The notes beneath the pieces were generated by a model. It was not told the origin of the DNA, did not search any database, and saw nothing but the letters and a program-made list of their open reading frames with translations. The translations under genes were made by a program, and so were the position numbers. 64,000 bases of DNA from Nonomuraea rhodomycinica (GTDB taxonomy: Bacteria > Actinomycetota > Actinomycetes > Streptosporangiales > Streptosporangiaceae): contig NZ_JABWGO010000004.1 in assembly GCF_013363995.1 (NCBI RefSeq), positions 372,001-436,000 on the forward strand, in the 5' to 3' direction. Within the stretch, counting starts at the first letter, position 1; every line of letters starts with the position of its first letter. This document shows positions 15,754 through 23,605 of this stretch, one piece after another.

Positions 15754-15782
15754 TTGACCGGGCCGGGGTGCGCGCCTAGGTT
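15754..15782 (+). promoter_or_regulatory. housekeeping-type promoter of the phosphotriesterase gene
   Basis: TTGACC (15754-15759), a 17-base spacer, and TAGGTT (15777-15782) form a good vegetative promoter. Transcription would start near 15789, giving a 75-base leader with GGAGGT before ATG 15864. Confidence 0.6.
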
Positions 15783-15863
15783 GGCGCGCACGGCCGTGCG
15801 CGCGGTGTGTGGGCGGCGCTCGGGTGAGCGCGCACACCGCCCGGCCGGCGTGGAGGTGCGACC

Positions 15864-16838
15864 ATGCCCGTCCCCACCGTCCGAGGCCCCGTGGACGCCG
15901 CCGATCTCGGCCAGACGCTGATGCACGAGCACATCTTCGTCCTCTCGCCCGAGCACGTGGAGAACTACGGGCGGGGCGTCTGGTGGGACGAGGAGTTCCG
16001 TGTGGCCGACGCGATCCGCAAGCTCAACGCGCTGGCCGCCACGGGGGTGCGGACCCTCGTCGACCCGACGGTGTGGGGTCTCGGCCGGTACGTCCCGCGC
16101 ATCCAGCGGATCGCCGCCGAGGTGCCGGACCTGCACATCGTCGTCGCCACCGGCCTCTACTGCTTCGAGGAGCTGCCGCACCAGTACGAGCACCGCGGCC
16201 CCGGCCTGCTGCTGGACGGCCCGGACCCGATGGTGGACGACTTCGTGCGCGACCTGACCGTGGGCATCGCCGACACCGGGGTGCGGGCCGCGTTCCTCAA
16301 GTGCGTGGTCGAGGAGAAGGGGCTGACCCCCGGCGTGGAGCGGATCTGCCGCGCCGTCGCGCGGGCCCACCTGAGCACGGGCGCCCCCATCACCGTGCAC
16401 ACGAACGCGGCGGCGCGCACCGGGACGATCGCGCTGGACCTGTTCGCCGAGGAGGGCGTGGACCTGACCAAGGTGGTGGTCGGCCACGCCGGCGACTCCA
16501 ACGACCTCGACCACCTCATGAGCCTGGCCGACACCGGCGCCACGCTCGGCATGGACCGGTTCGGGCTGGACGTGTACAACACGACCGAGCGGCGCGTGGC
16601 CACGATCGCCGAGCTCTGCCGGCGCGGGTACGCGGACCGGATGGTGCTCAGCCACGACACCGCCTGCTTCATGGACTACTTCGGCGGGGCCTGGGACGAC
16701 GCGCTCGCCGCCTTTGCACCGGACTGGCGATACGATCACATTCATCACCAGGTCCTGGCAATGTTGCTCGATTCGGGCGTGGCGCAGGCGCATATCGACC
16801 AGATGCTGGTGTATAACCCGAGAAGCTACTTTGCGTAA
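15864..16838 (+). CDS. phosphotriesterase-family metal-dependent hydrolase
   Basis: 324 residues from ATG 15864 with GGAGGT upstream. All binuclear-metal ligands of the PTE family are visible: His21 and His23 (MHEHIF), carboxylated Lys146 (FLKCVV), His179 (TVHT), His208 (VVGHAGDS) and Asp265 (SHDTACF). The (beta/alpha)8 barrel would hydrolyse a phosphotriester, lactone or related ester; PTE-family lactonases are common in actinomycetes, so lactonase activity is as likely as phosphotriesterase. Cytoplasmic, no signal peptide. It is preceded by its own promoter and a repeat array and followed after 41 bases by a STAS gene. Confidence 0.92.
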   Translation: MPVPTVRGPVDAADLGQTLMHEHIFVLSPEHVENYGRGVWWDEEFRVADAIRKLNALAATGVRTLVDPTVWGLGRYVPRIQRIAAEVPDLHIVVATGLYCFEELPHQYEHRGPGLLLDGPDPMVDDFVRDLTVGIADTGVRAAFLKCVVEEKGLTPGVERICRAVARAHLSTGAPITVHTNAAARTGTIALDLFAEEGVDLTKVVVGHAGDSNDLDHLMSLADTGATLGMDRFGLDVYNTTERRVATIAELCRRGYADRMVLSHDTACFMDYFGGAWDDALAAFAPDWRYDHIHHQVLAMLLDSGVAQAHIDQMLVYNPRSYFA

Positions 16839-16879
16839 AGTAGTGGAATCAGTACCGCAATACAGGTAGGTGGAGCTGG

Positions 16880-17275
16880 GTGACTTCGGAGCAAGCCTTG
16901 TCGATCAGCTTGGGGCTCCAGGGCCCGTGCGTCATCGCGAGGCTCACAGGAGACTTCGATTTCGCCTCAGCCGCCGAAGTGCGTGATCGCGTCACCAAGG
17001 CGCTCGATCTCACCCAGCCGCCCATGCTGGTCATCGACATGCAGGGCGTCGAGGTGTGCGACTCGTCCGGGCTGTCGGTGCTCGTGTACGTCCACAAGGC
17101 CGTCACCGCGTCCGGCGGCCGGCTGCTCCTGGCCGGGCTGAACGGCAGGTGCAAGCACCTGTTCGCGATCACCGCGCTGGACAAGTTCTTCGACATCCGC
17201 AGCACGGCCGAGCTGGCCATCGCCGAACTCGCCGAACTCTCCGAACCGGGGAATTCACCGCCGTTCCCGGGGTAG
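16880..17275 (+). CDS. STAS-domain anti-sigma factor antagonist
   Basis: 131 residues from GTG 16880 with GGTGGAG upstream. The fold is a single STAS domain; the signature VIDMQGVEVCDSSGLSVL holds the Ser62-Ser63 pair where SpoIIAA/RsbV proteins are phosphorylated by their anti-sigma kinase. Dephosphorylated antagonists bind the kinase and free the sigma factor. A sigma-70 factor follows after only ten bases, but no anti-sigma kinase is adjacent; the MEDS-ATPase at 9816 is a candidate partner. Confidence 0.92.
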   Translation: MTSEQALSISLGLQGPCVIARLTGDFDFASAAEVRDRVTKALDLTQPPMLVIDMQGVEVCDSSGLSVLVYVHKAVTASGGRLLLAGLNGRCKHLFAITALDKFFDIRSTAELAIAELAELSEPGNSPPFPG

Positions 17276-17285
17276 TCGCGATGGC

Positions 17286-18200
17286 ATGCCGGCTCACGAG
17301 CCCGACCCCCTGGGTGCCTACCTGAAGCAGATCGGCGGCATCCCGCTGCTGTCCGCCGCCGACGAGGTGGAGCTCGCGCGGCGCGTCGAGGCCGGCCTGT
17401 ACGCCGGCCACCTGATCGCCCGGGCCGCCGGCGGGGAGCCGGAGGGAGCGAGCCTCGCCGAGCTGTACGAGATCCGCGACGAGGGGCGGCGCGCCAAGGA
17501 CCTGCTCATCAGGTCGAACCTGCGCCTCGTGGTCTCCGCCGCGCGGCGGTACGCCCAGCGCGGGCTGCCCCTGCTCGACGTCATCCAGGAGGGCAACCTC
17601 GGGCTGATCCGGGCCGTGGAGAAGTTCGACTACAAGCGTGGCTACAAGTTCTCCACCTACGGGATGTGGTGGATCCGCCAGGCCATCGAGCGCGGCATCC
17701 ACGACAAGAGCCGTACGGTGCGGCTGCCCACGCACGTCGGCGAGGAGCTGTCGCGCCTGGCCAGGACGCGGCGGCGGCTCGCCGCCGAGCTGGGGCGCGA
17801 GCCGCGCGACGCGGAGCTGGCCGAGGCGGCCGGGCGCACGGTCGCGGAGGTCGCCGGGCTGCGCCGGCTCGCCCAGGACACGGTCAGCCTCGACCTGCCG
17901 GTCGGCGAGCACGGCGAGGGCAACCTCGGCGACCTGATCGCCGACGAGGACGGCCCGCAGGTGCACGAGCTCACCGAGCAACGGGCCATGAGCGCCGAGC
18001 TGCGCGCGCTCGTCAGCGCGCTCCCGCCGCGCGAGGCGTTCATCATCAGGCACCGGTACGGCCTGGCGGGCCGCGAGGTCGCGACGTACGGGACGATCGC
18101 CGACCACATGGGGCTGACCCGCGAGCGCGTACGGCAACTGGAGCGGCAGGCGCTGAAGCGGCTCAGGGGCGGGACGCCGGTGGTGGCGTGGGCGTCATGA
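17286..18200 (+). CDS. RNA polymerase sigma factor, sigma-70 group 2 (HrdA/C/D-like)
   Basis: 304 residues from ATG 17286. Region 1.2 (DPLGAYLKQIGGIPLLSAADEVELAR), region 2 (NLRLVVSAARRYAQRGLPLLDVIQEG... and YKFSTYGMWWIRQAIERGI), region 3 and region 4 (TYGTIADHMGLTRERVRQLER) are all present, so it is a full primary-like sigma but without the long N-terminal region 1.1. Such group 2 factors are non-essential and direct stress or stationary-phase promoters. It is ten bases after the STAS gene and probably co-transcribed, which is unusual because partner-switching normally controls SigB/SigF-type factors. Confidence 0.93.
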   Translation: MPAHEPDPLGAYLKQIGGIPLLSAADEVELARRVEAGLYAGHLIARAAGGEPEGASLAELYEIRDEGRRAKDLLIRSNLRLVVSAARRYAQRGLPLLDVIQEGNLGLIRAVEKFDYKRGYKFSTYGMWWIRQAIERGIHDKSRTVRLPTHVGEELSRLARTRRRLAAELGREPRDAELAEAAGRTVAEVAGLRRLAQDTVSLDLPVGEHGEGNLGDLIADEDGPQVHELTEQRAMSAELRALVSALPPREAFIIRHRYGLAGREVATYGTIADHMGLTRERVRQLERQALKRLRGGTPVVAWAS

Positions 18201-18292
18201 GCCGTTGACCGGGCGGGGATCGTGACGGTTAATCGAAGAACCTGAGTCGCTTTCGAGGGGGGAAGCGAGGGTTCGTCGCCTTTGGGGGCATC

Positions 18293-18757
18293 ATGGGTAA
18301 CCGCCGCTCCGTCAGGCCCTTACGCAGCTTGTCGGTCTTGTCCGTCGTCACGGCCACCGTCCTGGCCGCCGCACCCCTCCCGGCCGTGGCCGCCACGCCT
18401 CTGCCGGCCGCGCCCGCCGCCGTCACCGGGAGACTGGACGCCTCGGGCGCGCAGCTGATCCGCTACAAGATCGTCCTCGGCCGGTGTAAGGACACGTGCC
18501 GGATCAAGGTCAAGATCACCAACATCTCGCGCAAGACCCTGTACGACGTCTCGCTCAACGCCCGGCTCAGGGTCAACAAGACCAAGGTCGGATCGTGCTA
18601 CGACTACGTGGGCACCATCCGCGCCGGCGGCCGGCGCTCGGCGGGCTGCACGGTGCGCTCCAGCAGGCTGGCGTCGATGTGGAACCGGTGGCTGGACGGC
18701 GAGATCCGCTGGGACACGCACGTCAACACGGTCGTCCACTACGAGTACTACCGCTGA
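18293..18757 (+). CDS. secreted cysteine-containing protein, unknown function
   Basis: 154 residues from ATG 18293. Residues 1-34 form a signal peptide with Arg-rich start and AVA-A cleavage site. The mature domain is small, basic and likely all-beta, with four cysteines (GRCKDTC..., GSCYDY, AGCTVR) that could form two disulfides; the NISRKTLYDVSLNARL segment resembles extracellular immunoglobulin-like folds. A possible promoter (TTGACC at 18205, GTTAAT at 18228) lies upstream. No family name can be given. Confidence 0.7.
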   Translation: MGNRRSVRPLRSLSVLSVVTATVLAAAPLPAVAATPLPAAPAAVTGRLDASGAQLIRYKIVLGRCKDTCRIKVKITNISRKTLYDVSLNARLRVNKTKVGSCYDYVGTIRAGGRRSAGCTVRSSRLASMWNRWLDGEIRWDTHVNTVVHYEYYR

Positions 18758-18813
18758 CGCCCCGGGATCCGGCGGGAAGCCAGGGGCGTCAGCGCCGCCC
18801 CTGGCCGCTGCCG

Positions 18814-18957
18814 TCAGGAAGTGACGAGAAGGGCCAGGCCGATCAGCACCACGATCGGTACCACCCAGACCACGGCCTCGGCAGCGAACTCCTTGTACAT
18901 CTCGCGGATCTCCCTCGTCACGCCCCGGAGGGCGGCGTACACGTCACTGCGCAGCAT
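18814..18957 (-). CDS. 47-residue single-pass membrane protein
   Basis: Translated by eye from ATG 18957 to TGA 18814: MLRSDVYAALRGVTREIREM, then a charged helix and a C-terminal membrane segment AVVWVVPIVVLIGLALLVTS. The N-terminal amphipathic helix plus terminal anchor looks like a real small protein rather than chance; third positions are G/C-rich. No good Shine-Dalgarno is seen. It lies in an otherwise empty gap between a secreted protein and a convergent unknown gene. Function unknown. Confidence 0.5.
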   Translation of the reverse strand: MLRSDVYAALRGVTREIREMYKEFAAEAVVWVVPIVVLIGLALLVTS

Positions 18958-19039
18958 AGCCGCCCGGACCCGCCACTCCGTCCAGCCCCGGCCTTCCGTG
19001 AGGAGACCCGAGCCCGGGGCGTCCGCGAGGAGGAGCGGG

Positions 19040-20080
19040 TCAGTCCTCGTCCTGGGGGCGCGGGCGGCTCCGGGCCAGGCGCTTGCCGAACCCGGCCAGC
19101 GACTCGTCGGCCATCAGCGCCGCCAGCCGGGGGGCGTCGGCGTCCACCTGGCGCAGGACGTCCGGGTCGGCTCCGGCGAAGCGGCTCCACGCGCGCACCA
19201 CGTCCGGCATGGCGGCGATCGCGTCCGGCGACAGGATCGCCTCGCGGGGCAGCCACGACGTGAGGAACTGGGACACCCTTCCCGGGCTCCACCACAGAGG
19301 ACGATCCCCGATGAACTCCGCCAGCTTCGCGAACGCCTCGTCCGCCCCCTTCATGGCCGGCAGGTCGTCGAAGCGCGACAGCGTGTCGTCGGGGGCGGGC
19401 CGTACGGGATCGGGGACGGTCACGGCACGCGCCAGCGCGAAGGGCCGCACGGCCGGGTACGTGTCGGCGACCGCCGCCCCCATGACGCGGTCGGTGAGCT
19501 CCAGGGCGTCAAGGATCCGCCCCGCCACCACCCCGGGCTCGGCCGCCTCCAGGCTCAGGTCGTCGAGGAACTTGGGCTCCTCCACCAGCGCGTCCACCGC
19601 CAGGCCGCCGCCCACCTGGTCGACGGCGACGATCAGCACGTGCGGCTCCTTGCCGTCGCGGTAGCGGAACGACAGGGCGGCGAGCGTCTGCTGCCCGTGA
19701 CGGTCGGCCTTGCCGTACCAGGCTCCGTCGCAGTCCACCTGCCCCATCCGCCGCACCCAGACCGGCAGCGCGTCCCGCGCCTCGGCGCCGTGGGCCGTGT
19801 AGAGGTCCGGGGCTACGACGGCGTCGGGCTCCGTGATCGTGGTGTCCGGCTCCGCGGTCGCGGCGGGAGCCGCGCCGGTGGCCACGGCGGCCAGGGCAGC
19901 CAGCGTGAGCCGGGTCTCGGGCCTGCCGGTCTCCACCAGCTCCTGGACGAACCCGCGCGCCTCGCCCGGCTCCAGCCCCGCCATGAGCCGTGACGCCCAC
20001 AGCTCGGTGCGCAGAGGTGAACGCCACCTCAGCAGGTCGCGGGCCTGGGTGATCGCCGTCGTCAACGCTGGAGTGCTCAC
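19040..20080 (-). CDS. conserved-type cytoplasmic protein, unknown function
   Basis: 346 residues from GTG 20080 (VSTPALTTAITQARDLLRWRSP). A helical N-terminal 70 residues is followed by an Ala/Thr-rich stretch, then an alpha/beta domain (EPHVLIVAVDQVGGGLAVDALVEEPKFLDDL) and a C-terminal helical region with paired tryptophans (PLWWSPGRVSQFLTSWLPRE). No signal or membrane segment and no catalytic motif that I recognise. TACGGT six bases before the start suggests a leaderless mRNA. I cannot assign a function. Confidence 0.75.
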   Translation of the reverse strand: MSTPALTTAITQARDLLRWRSPLRTELWASRLMAGLEPGEARGFVQELVETGRPETRLTLAALAAVATGAAPAATAEPDTTITEPDAVVAPDLYTAHGAEARDALPVWVRRMGQVDCDGAWYGKADRHGQQTLAALSFRYRDGKEPHVLIVAVDQVGGGLAVDALVEEPKFLDDLSLEAAEPGVVAGRILDALELTDRVMGAAVADTYPAVRPFALARAVTVPDPVRPAPDDTLSRFDDLPAMKGADEAFAKLAEFIGDRPLWWSPGRVSQFLTSWLPREAILSPDAIAAMPDVVRAWSRFAGADPDVLRQVDADAPRLAALMADESLAGFGKRLARSRPRPQDED

Positions 20081-20086
20081 CCTCCG

Positions 20087-20092
20087 ACCGTA
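20087..20092 (-). promoter_or_regulatory. -10 box of a presumed leaderless transcript
   Basis: TACGGT on the reverse strand ends six bases before GTG 20080. The GGAGG that follows touches the start codon and is too close to act as a ribosome-binding site. Confidence 0.4.
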
Positions 20093-20152
20093 GTCCACGA
20101 GGACCGGCGCGGCGCGCCGGGATTCAGGGGACCGGCGTCGCCGCGCCCGGGG

Positions 20153-20184
20153 TTGGCACTGACGCAGGGTCAACCTCCCAGCAT
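20153..20184 (+). promoter_or_regulatory. MerR-type promoter with stretched spacer and dyad
   Basis: TTGGCA (20153-20158) and CAGCAT (20179-20184) are 20 bases apart, the long spacer typical of MerR-controlled promoters. Between them lies the dyad TGAC-GCAGG-GTCA (20160-20172). Transcription would begin near ATG 20192. The MerR gene at 21073 is the second gene of this transcript, consistent with autoregulation. Confidence 0.55.
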
Positions 20185-20191
20185 GGACGGC

Positions 20192-21049
20192 ATGACCACG
20201 GACATCCACGCGATGAGCGGCGACCCGACGACGAGCGGCGACGGCGCGACGCGGCACTTCACGGTCCACCACGACGGCGTCACGATCCCGGTGACCCGCG
20301 CCGGCCGGGGACGGCCGCTCGTCCTCTGCCCGGGGCTGTGCTCCACGCAGGCCGATCTGCACGAGCTGATCGAGTTGCTGCGGCGCGACCACGACGTGCT
20401 GACCTTCGACCTCAGGGGCCACGGCCGCACCTCGGCCGCCGGCACGTACTCCTTCGAGGCGTTCGCCGGCGATCTCGCCGCCGTGCTGGCGGAGGCGCGA
20501 CGCCTCGGCCCGCCCTCGGCGCCCGTGCTCGTGGGCTACTCGCTGGGCGCGGACCTGGCCGTGCACCACGCCTCCGAGCACCCGGGCGCCGTCGCCGGGC
20601 TCGTCCTCATCGACGGGGCGAACCCGGTGCCCGAACCGTTCGTCACCGAGGCCGACCTGCCGGCGTTCCGCGCGATGTGGGAGGAGGCGGCGGCCGCGCA
20701 GGAGGCCCTGCGGGGCACCGCGCGCCAGGTGTCGCTCACCGCCCAGGACATCCTCGACCTGAACATCGAGATCGACGGGGTCCGGGCCGGGATCCTCGAC
20801 CGGTACCGGAGGATCGACTGCCCGATCAGCATGATCATGTCCACCTCGATGGCCGGCGCGGACGGTGGGGGACCGGCGGCGCGGTTCAACCGGAACTGGC
20901 GCGCCGGCGTCGAGCGGCTCGTCCGCGAGCTGCCACGCGTCTCCGCGTCCTGGCTCGACGCCGACCACGGGCTGGTCTTCACCCACGCCCCGCGGATCGC
21001 CGAGCTCGTCCGCCGGCCGCGGGACCCGGCTGGTCAGCCGGCCTGCTGA
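20192..21049 (+). CDS. alpha/beta hydrolase
   Basis: 285 residues from ATG 20192, chosen because it sits seven bases after the presumed -10 box; ATG 20183 and TTG 20153 fall inside the promoter. GYSLGADLA holds the nucleophile serine, LVLCPGLCSTQADLHEL the oxyanion region, and DADHGLVF the catalytic histidine. No signal peptide. Substrate unknown; esterase, lactonase or haloperoxidase-like activity possible. It precedes a MerR regulator by 23 bases in the same transcript, so the hydrolase is likely induced by the MerR ligand and may act on it. Confidence 0.88.
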   Translation: MTTDIHAMSGDPTTSGDGATRHFTVHHDGVTIPVTRAGRGRPLVLCPGLCSTQADLHELIELLRRDHDVLTFDLRGHGRTSAAGTYSFEAFAGDLAAVLAEARRLGPPSAPVLVGYSLGADLAVHHASEHPGAVAGLVLIDGANPVPEPFVTEADLPAFRAMWEEAAAAQEALRGTARQVSLTAQDILDLNIEIDGVRAGILDRYRRIDCPISMIMSTSMAGADGGGPAARFNRNWRAGVERLVRELPRVSASWLDADHGLVFTHAPRIAELVRRPRDPAGQPAC

Positions 21050-21072
21050 GCGGCCCCTGGGAGACTGGTCCG

Positions 21073-21855
21073 ATGCTGACCATCGGCGAGCTGGCGTCGT
21101 ACGCCGGAGTGACGGTGCGCGCGGTGCGGCACTATCACGCCAAGGGGCTGCTGCCGGAGCCGGAGCGCGACCACTTCGGCTACCGCAGGTACGGCGGCGA
21201 CGCCGTGATCGAGCTGATCAGGATCCGGACCCTCGCCGACGCCGGGGTCCCGCTGGCGCGGGTCCGGGAGCTGCTGCGGGCCGGCGAGGCGGAGTTCGCC
21301 GCGGCCGTCGCGGACATCGACAGGCGGCTCCAGGCCGAGATCCGGGAACGGCAGCGGAACCGGGAGCGGATCGCCCGGCTCGCCGCCGGGGACGACCTGG
21401 CGCTGCCACCGGAGGTGGTCGGGCTCCTGAACCGGATGCGGGAGCTCGGCATCGACGAACGGATCATCCGGGTCGAACGCGACGGCTGGATCCCGCTCGC
21501 CGCGCGCTCGCCCGCCCGCGTCCCGGAGTGGACGGCGCGCAAGCGGGAGCAGCTCGCCGACCCCCGGTTCATCGGCTTCTACCTCACCCTGGGCCAGGCC
21601 CTCGACTGGGCCGACGACGATCCGCGGCTGGCCGGGCTGGCCGACGAGCTGGCCGCCTACCTCACGCGGATGGCCGACGAGCGGGGCGAGGACTACGTCG
21701 GCGACATCGGCGTCGAGCCGCGCTTCGCCGAGCTGATGGACACGCTGGCGTTCGACACCGCGCCCCCGGCCCGCCGGCTGATCCGGCTGATGGAGGAACG
21801 GGGCTGGACCGGCTGGACCAGCCTGGAACGCGTGGACCCGGCCCGGACACGGTAG
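21073..21855 (+). CDS. MerR-family transcriptional regulator
   Basis: 260 residues from ATG 21073, GGGAG at 21059-21063. The N-terminal 70 residues (MLTIGELASYAGVTVRAVRHYHAKGLLPEPERDHFGYRRY) are the winged helix of MerR; residues about 75-115 form the dimer coiled coil. The C-terminal 140-residue domain is helical and not a metal-binding loop, so the effector is likely an organic compound. Presumed to twist the 20-bp spacer promoter at 20153 that drives it together with the hydrolase. Confidence 0.92.
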   Translation: MLTIGELASYAGVTVRAVRHYHAKGLLPEPERDHFGYRRYGGDAVIELIRIRTLADAGVPLARVRELLRAGEAEFAAAVADIDRRLQAEIRERQRNRERIARLAAGDDLALPPEVVGLLNRMRELGIDERIIRVERDGWIPLAARSPARVPEWTARKREQLADPRFIGFYLTLGQALDWADDDPRLAGLADELAAYLTRMADERGEDYVGDIGVEPRFAELMDTLAFDTAPPARRLIRLMEERGWTGWTSLERVDPARTR

Positions 21856-21904
21856 CCGTCGCCGGCGCGACCGGCCTGCCTGCCGTCGCCGGGCGCGGCC
21901 CGGG

Positions 21905-22807
21905 TCAGCGGCTGAGCAGCTCCGAGAAGACGTCCACCAGCTCGGGCCGGTCGAACGGGCCGACGTGGGGCGCCGCGACGCTGCGCACGTCGGTCGGGTT
22001 GTCCGGCGTCAGGCGGTCGGCCTCGGCGATGAACCGGTCCTGCAACGCCGGGGGGATCAGCCGGTCGAGGGTGAAACGGACATAGGTCCGGGGGACACGG
22101 CCCCAGGTGTGCGCCTCGCCCCGGGCGTCGGCCAGGGGGATGCCGGCGGTCTCGTCCGGTTCGAGCATGGTGAGCAGCCGGCGTACCCCCTCGTCGGTGA
22201 AGTCGGCGGCCAGGCACTCCTTGACCGCGTGGAACACCGCCGGGTCGGCCGAGAGCCAGTTGACCCGGGTCACGCCCAGCACCGCCGGGTCGGCGACCAC
22301 CGCCGCCTGGATCAGGGGGAGCAGGCTGTCGCCGTTCTCCGGCGTGGACAGGTAGGCGGTCAGGTTGGGCAGGTCCACGCAGCAGTACGCGGCGACGTAG
22401 ACCACCCGGTCGAGCAGGTGGGGGACGGCGTTGCCGACCCTGCTCACGGTGACGCCGCCCTGGCTGGCGCCGGCCAGGATCACGGGCCCGTGGCGGCGGG
22501 CGCGCCGCACCACGTCCGTCACGCGTTCGACGTAGTCGTCGATGGTGATGCCGGCGAGCGGCGACGGCTCGGTCGCCAGCGCCTCCAGGTCCTGCGGGTT
22601 CTGGTATGACCGGGGGTAGAACGCCTCGTGGCCGTGTCCCGGCAGGTCGACGGCCACGCACCGGTGGCCGCGCAGGGTGAGCTCGGTCATCAGCCCCGAG
22701 CCCCAGGCCGATGAGGAGTTGGTGCCGTGGACGAACACCAGGGTCGGTGATCGCCGGTCGCCGCCGTGATCGGCGGCGGCGGTCCCGGATGGGTGGAGCG
22801 TGGTCAT
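21905..22807 (-). CDS. alpha/beta hydrolase (esterase-like)
   Basis: 300 residues from ATG 22807 with AGGAGA upstream. LVFVHGTNSSSAWG gives the oxyanion hole, AGASQGGVTVS the nucleophile serine, and VAAPHVGPFDRPELV the catalytic histidine. It resembles plant-salicylate-esterase-like hydrolases of the EstC type in layout. No signal peptide. The gene follows the GNAT gene by 48 bases on the same strand, so they may be co-transcribed. It is not close in sequence to the hydrolase at 20192. Confidence 0.88.
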   Translation of the reverse strand: MTTLHPSGTAAADHGGDRRSPTLVFVHGTNSSSAWGSGLMTELTLRGHRCVAVDLPGHGHEAFYPRSYQNPQDLEALATEPSPLAGITIDDYVERVTDVVRRARRHGPVILAGASQGGVTVSRVGNAVPHLLDRVVYVAAYCCVDLPNLTAYLSTPENGDSLLPLIQAAVVADPAVLGVTRVNWLSADPAVFHAVKECLAADFTDEGVRRLLTMLEPDETAGIPLADARGEAHTWGRVPRTYVRFTLDRLIPPALQDRFIAEADRLTPDNPTDVRSVAAPHVGPFDRPELVDVFSELLSR

Positions 22808-22855
22808 CGTCGTGGTCTCCTGTCGGTGTCCGCTGTCGGGTGAGTGGGCCGGCGC

Positions 22856-23476
22856 TCAGGCACGTGGGCGGCGCCACATCGGCCACAGGGGCGGGCCGCC
22901 GGCCACGCGGACCGGCTCGCCGAGATCCTCGAACCCGTGCCGCAGGTACAGGGCACGGCTACGGGGCGAACTCGCCTCCAGGTACGCGGGGAGCCCGCCG
23001 GCGTCCGCTCGCTCCAGACCGTGGCGCAACATCGCCGAGCCGAGCCCGGCGCCCTGCCGCCCGCCGGCCACTCCCATGCACGGGAGGTACAGGTGCGGCT
23101 CGCCGACGGGGTGCCGCCGGGCCAGCGCCTCGCCGAGAGCCCGCAGGCGCGCCCCGCTCTCATCGGGGCCCCGTTGCCCGGACGCGTCGGCCTGCTCCGG
23201 CGCGCCGGCGGGCTCGCCGTGGGGCGCCTGGCCGGCCGTCAGGCTCAGCCACACCGCCGCCCCCTCGCGATCGCCGATCAGGTACGCCTCGGCGGCGGGG
23301 TGGTCGAGCAGGGACCGGTAGAAGTGCCTCTGCCGCAGACCCCGATCGCCCGGGCCGGGGTAGAGCCAGCAGACGAGGGGGTCGGTCATGAACGCCTCGG
23401 TGAGGACGTCCAGCACCGCCAGCCGGTCGGTCTCGTCCGCCTGTCGCACGGATGCGTACGGCGTATCAACTGTCAT
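22856..23476 (-). CDS. GNAT-family N-acetyltransferase
   Basis: 206 residues from ATG 23476. The C-terminal half has the acetyl-CoA loop (MGVAGGRQGAGLGSAML, an R/Q-x-x-G-x-G/A variant) and the closing ASSPRSRALYLRHGFEDLG motif. The N-terminal VRQADETDRLAVLDVLTEAFMTDPLVCWLYPG is that of small-molecule acetyltransferases seen beside resistance or hydrolase genes. A 25-residue Gly/Pro/Glu-rich insert sits mid-protein. TACTCT six bases before the start suggests a leaderless transcript. Substrate unknown. Confidence 0.88.
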   Translation of the reverse strand: MTVDTPYASVRQADETDRLAVLDVLTEAFMTDPLVCWLYPGPGDRGLRQRHFYRSLLDHPAAEAYLIGDREGAAVWLSLTAGQAPHGEPAGAPEQADASGQRGPDESGARLRALGEALARRHPVGEPHLYLPCMGVAGGRQGAGLGSAMLRHGLERADAGGLPAYLEASSPRSRALYLRHGFEDLGEPVRVAGGPPLWPMWRRPRA

Positions 23477-23482
23477 GCGTAC

Positions 23483-23488
23483 AGAGTA
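23483..23488 (-). promoter_or_regulatory. -10 box of a presumed leaderless transcript (GNAT gene)
   Basis: TACTCT on the reverse strand ends six bases before ATG 23476; no Shine-Dalgarno sequence precedes the start. Confidence 0.4.
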
Positions 23489-23549
23489 TTGAGAGCCGCT
23501 CCCCTCCAGCCCGTTCAGGGAAGGAAAGTGTACTGGCGGCCGAGAATAG

Positions 23550-23561
23550 TGAACTAGTACA
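23550..23561. promoter_or_regulatory. probable operator of the GntR-TetR regulator
   Basis: TGAACTAGTACA is a quasi-palindrome of form TGNACTAGTNCA lying between the divergent GNAT and GntR-TetR genes. A further TGTACT half-site is at 23529-23534. TACATT at 23558-23563 could be the -10 box of the regulator gene and overlaps the palindrome, which would allow autorepression. Confidence 0.45.
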
Positions 23562-23605
23562 TTTGCTCGGCAGGCAACGATTCCACGCACGCATCGGGGG
23601 CTCTC

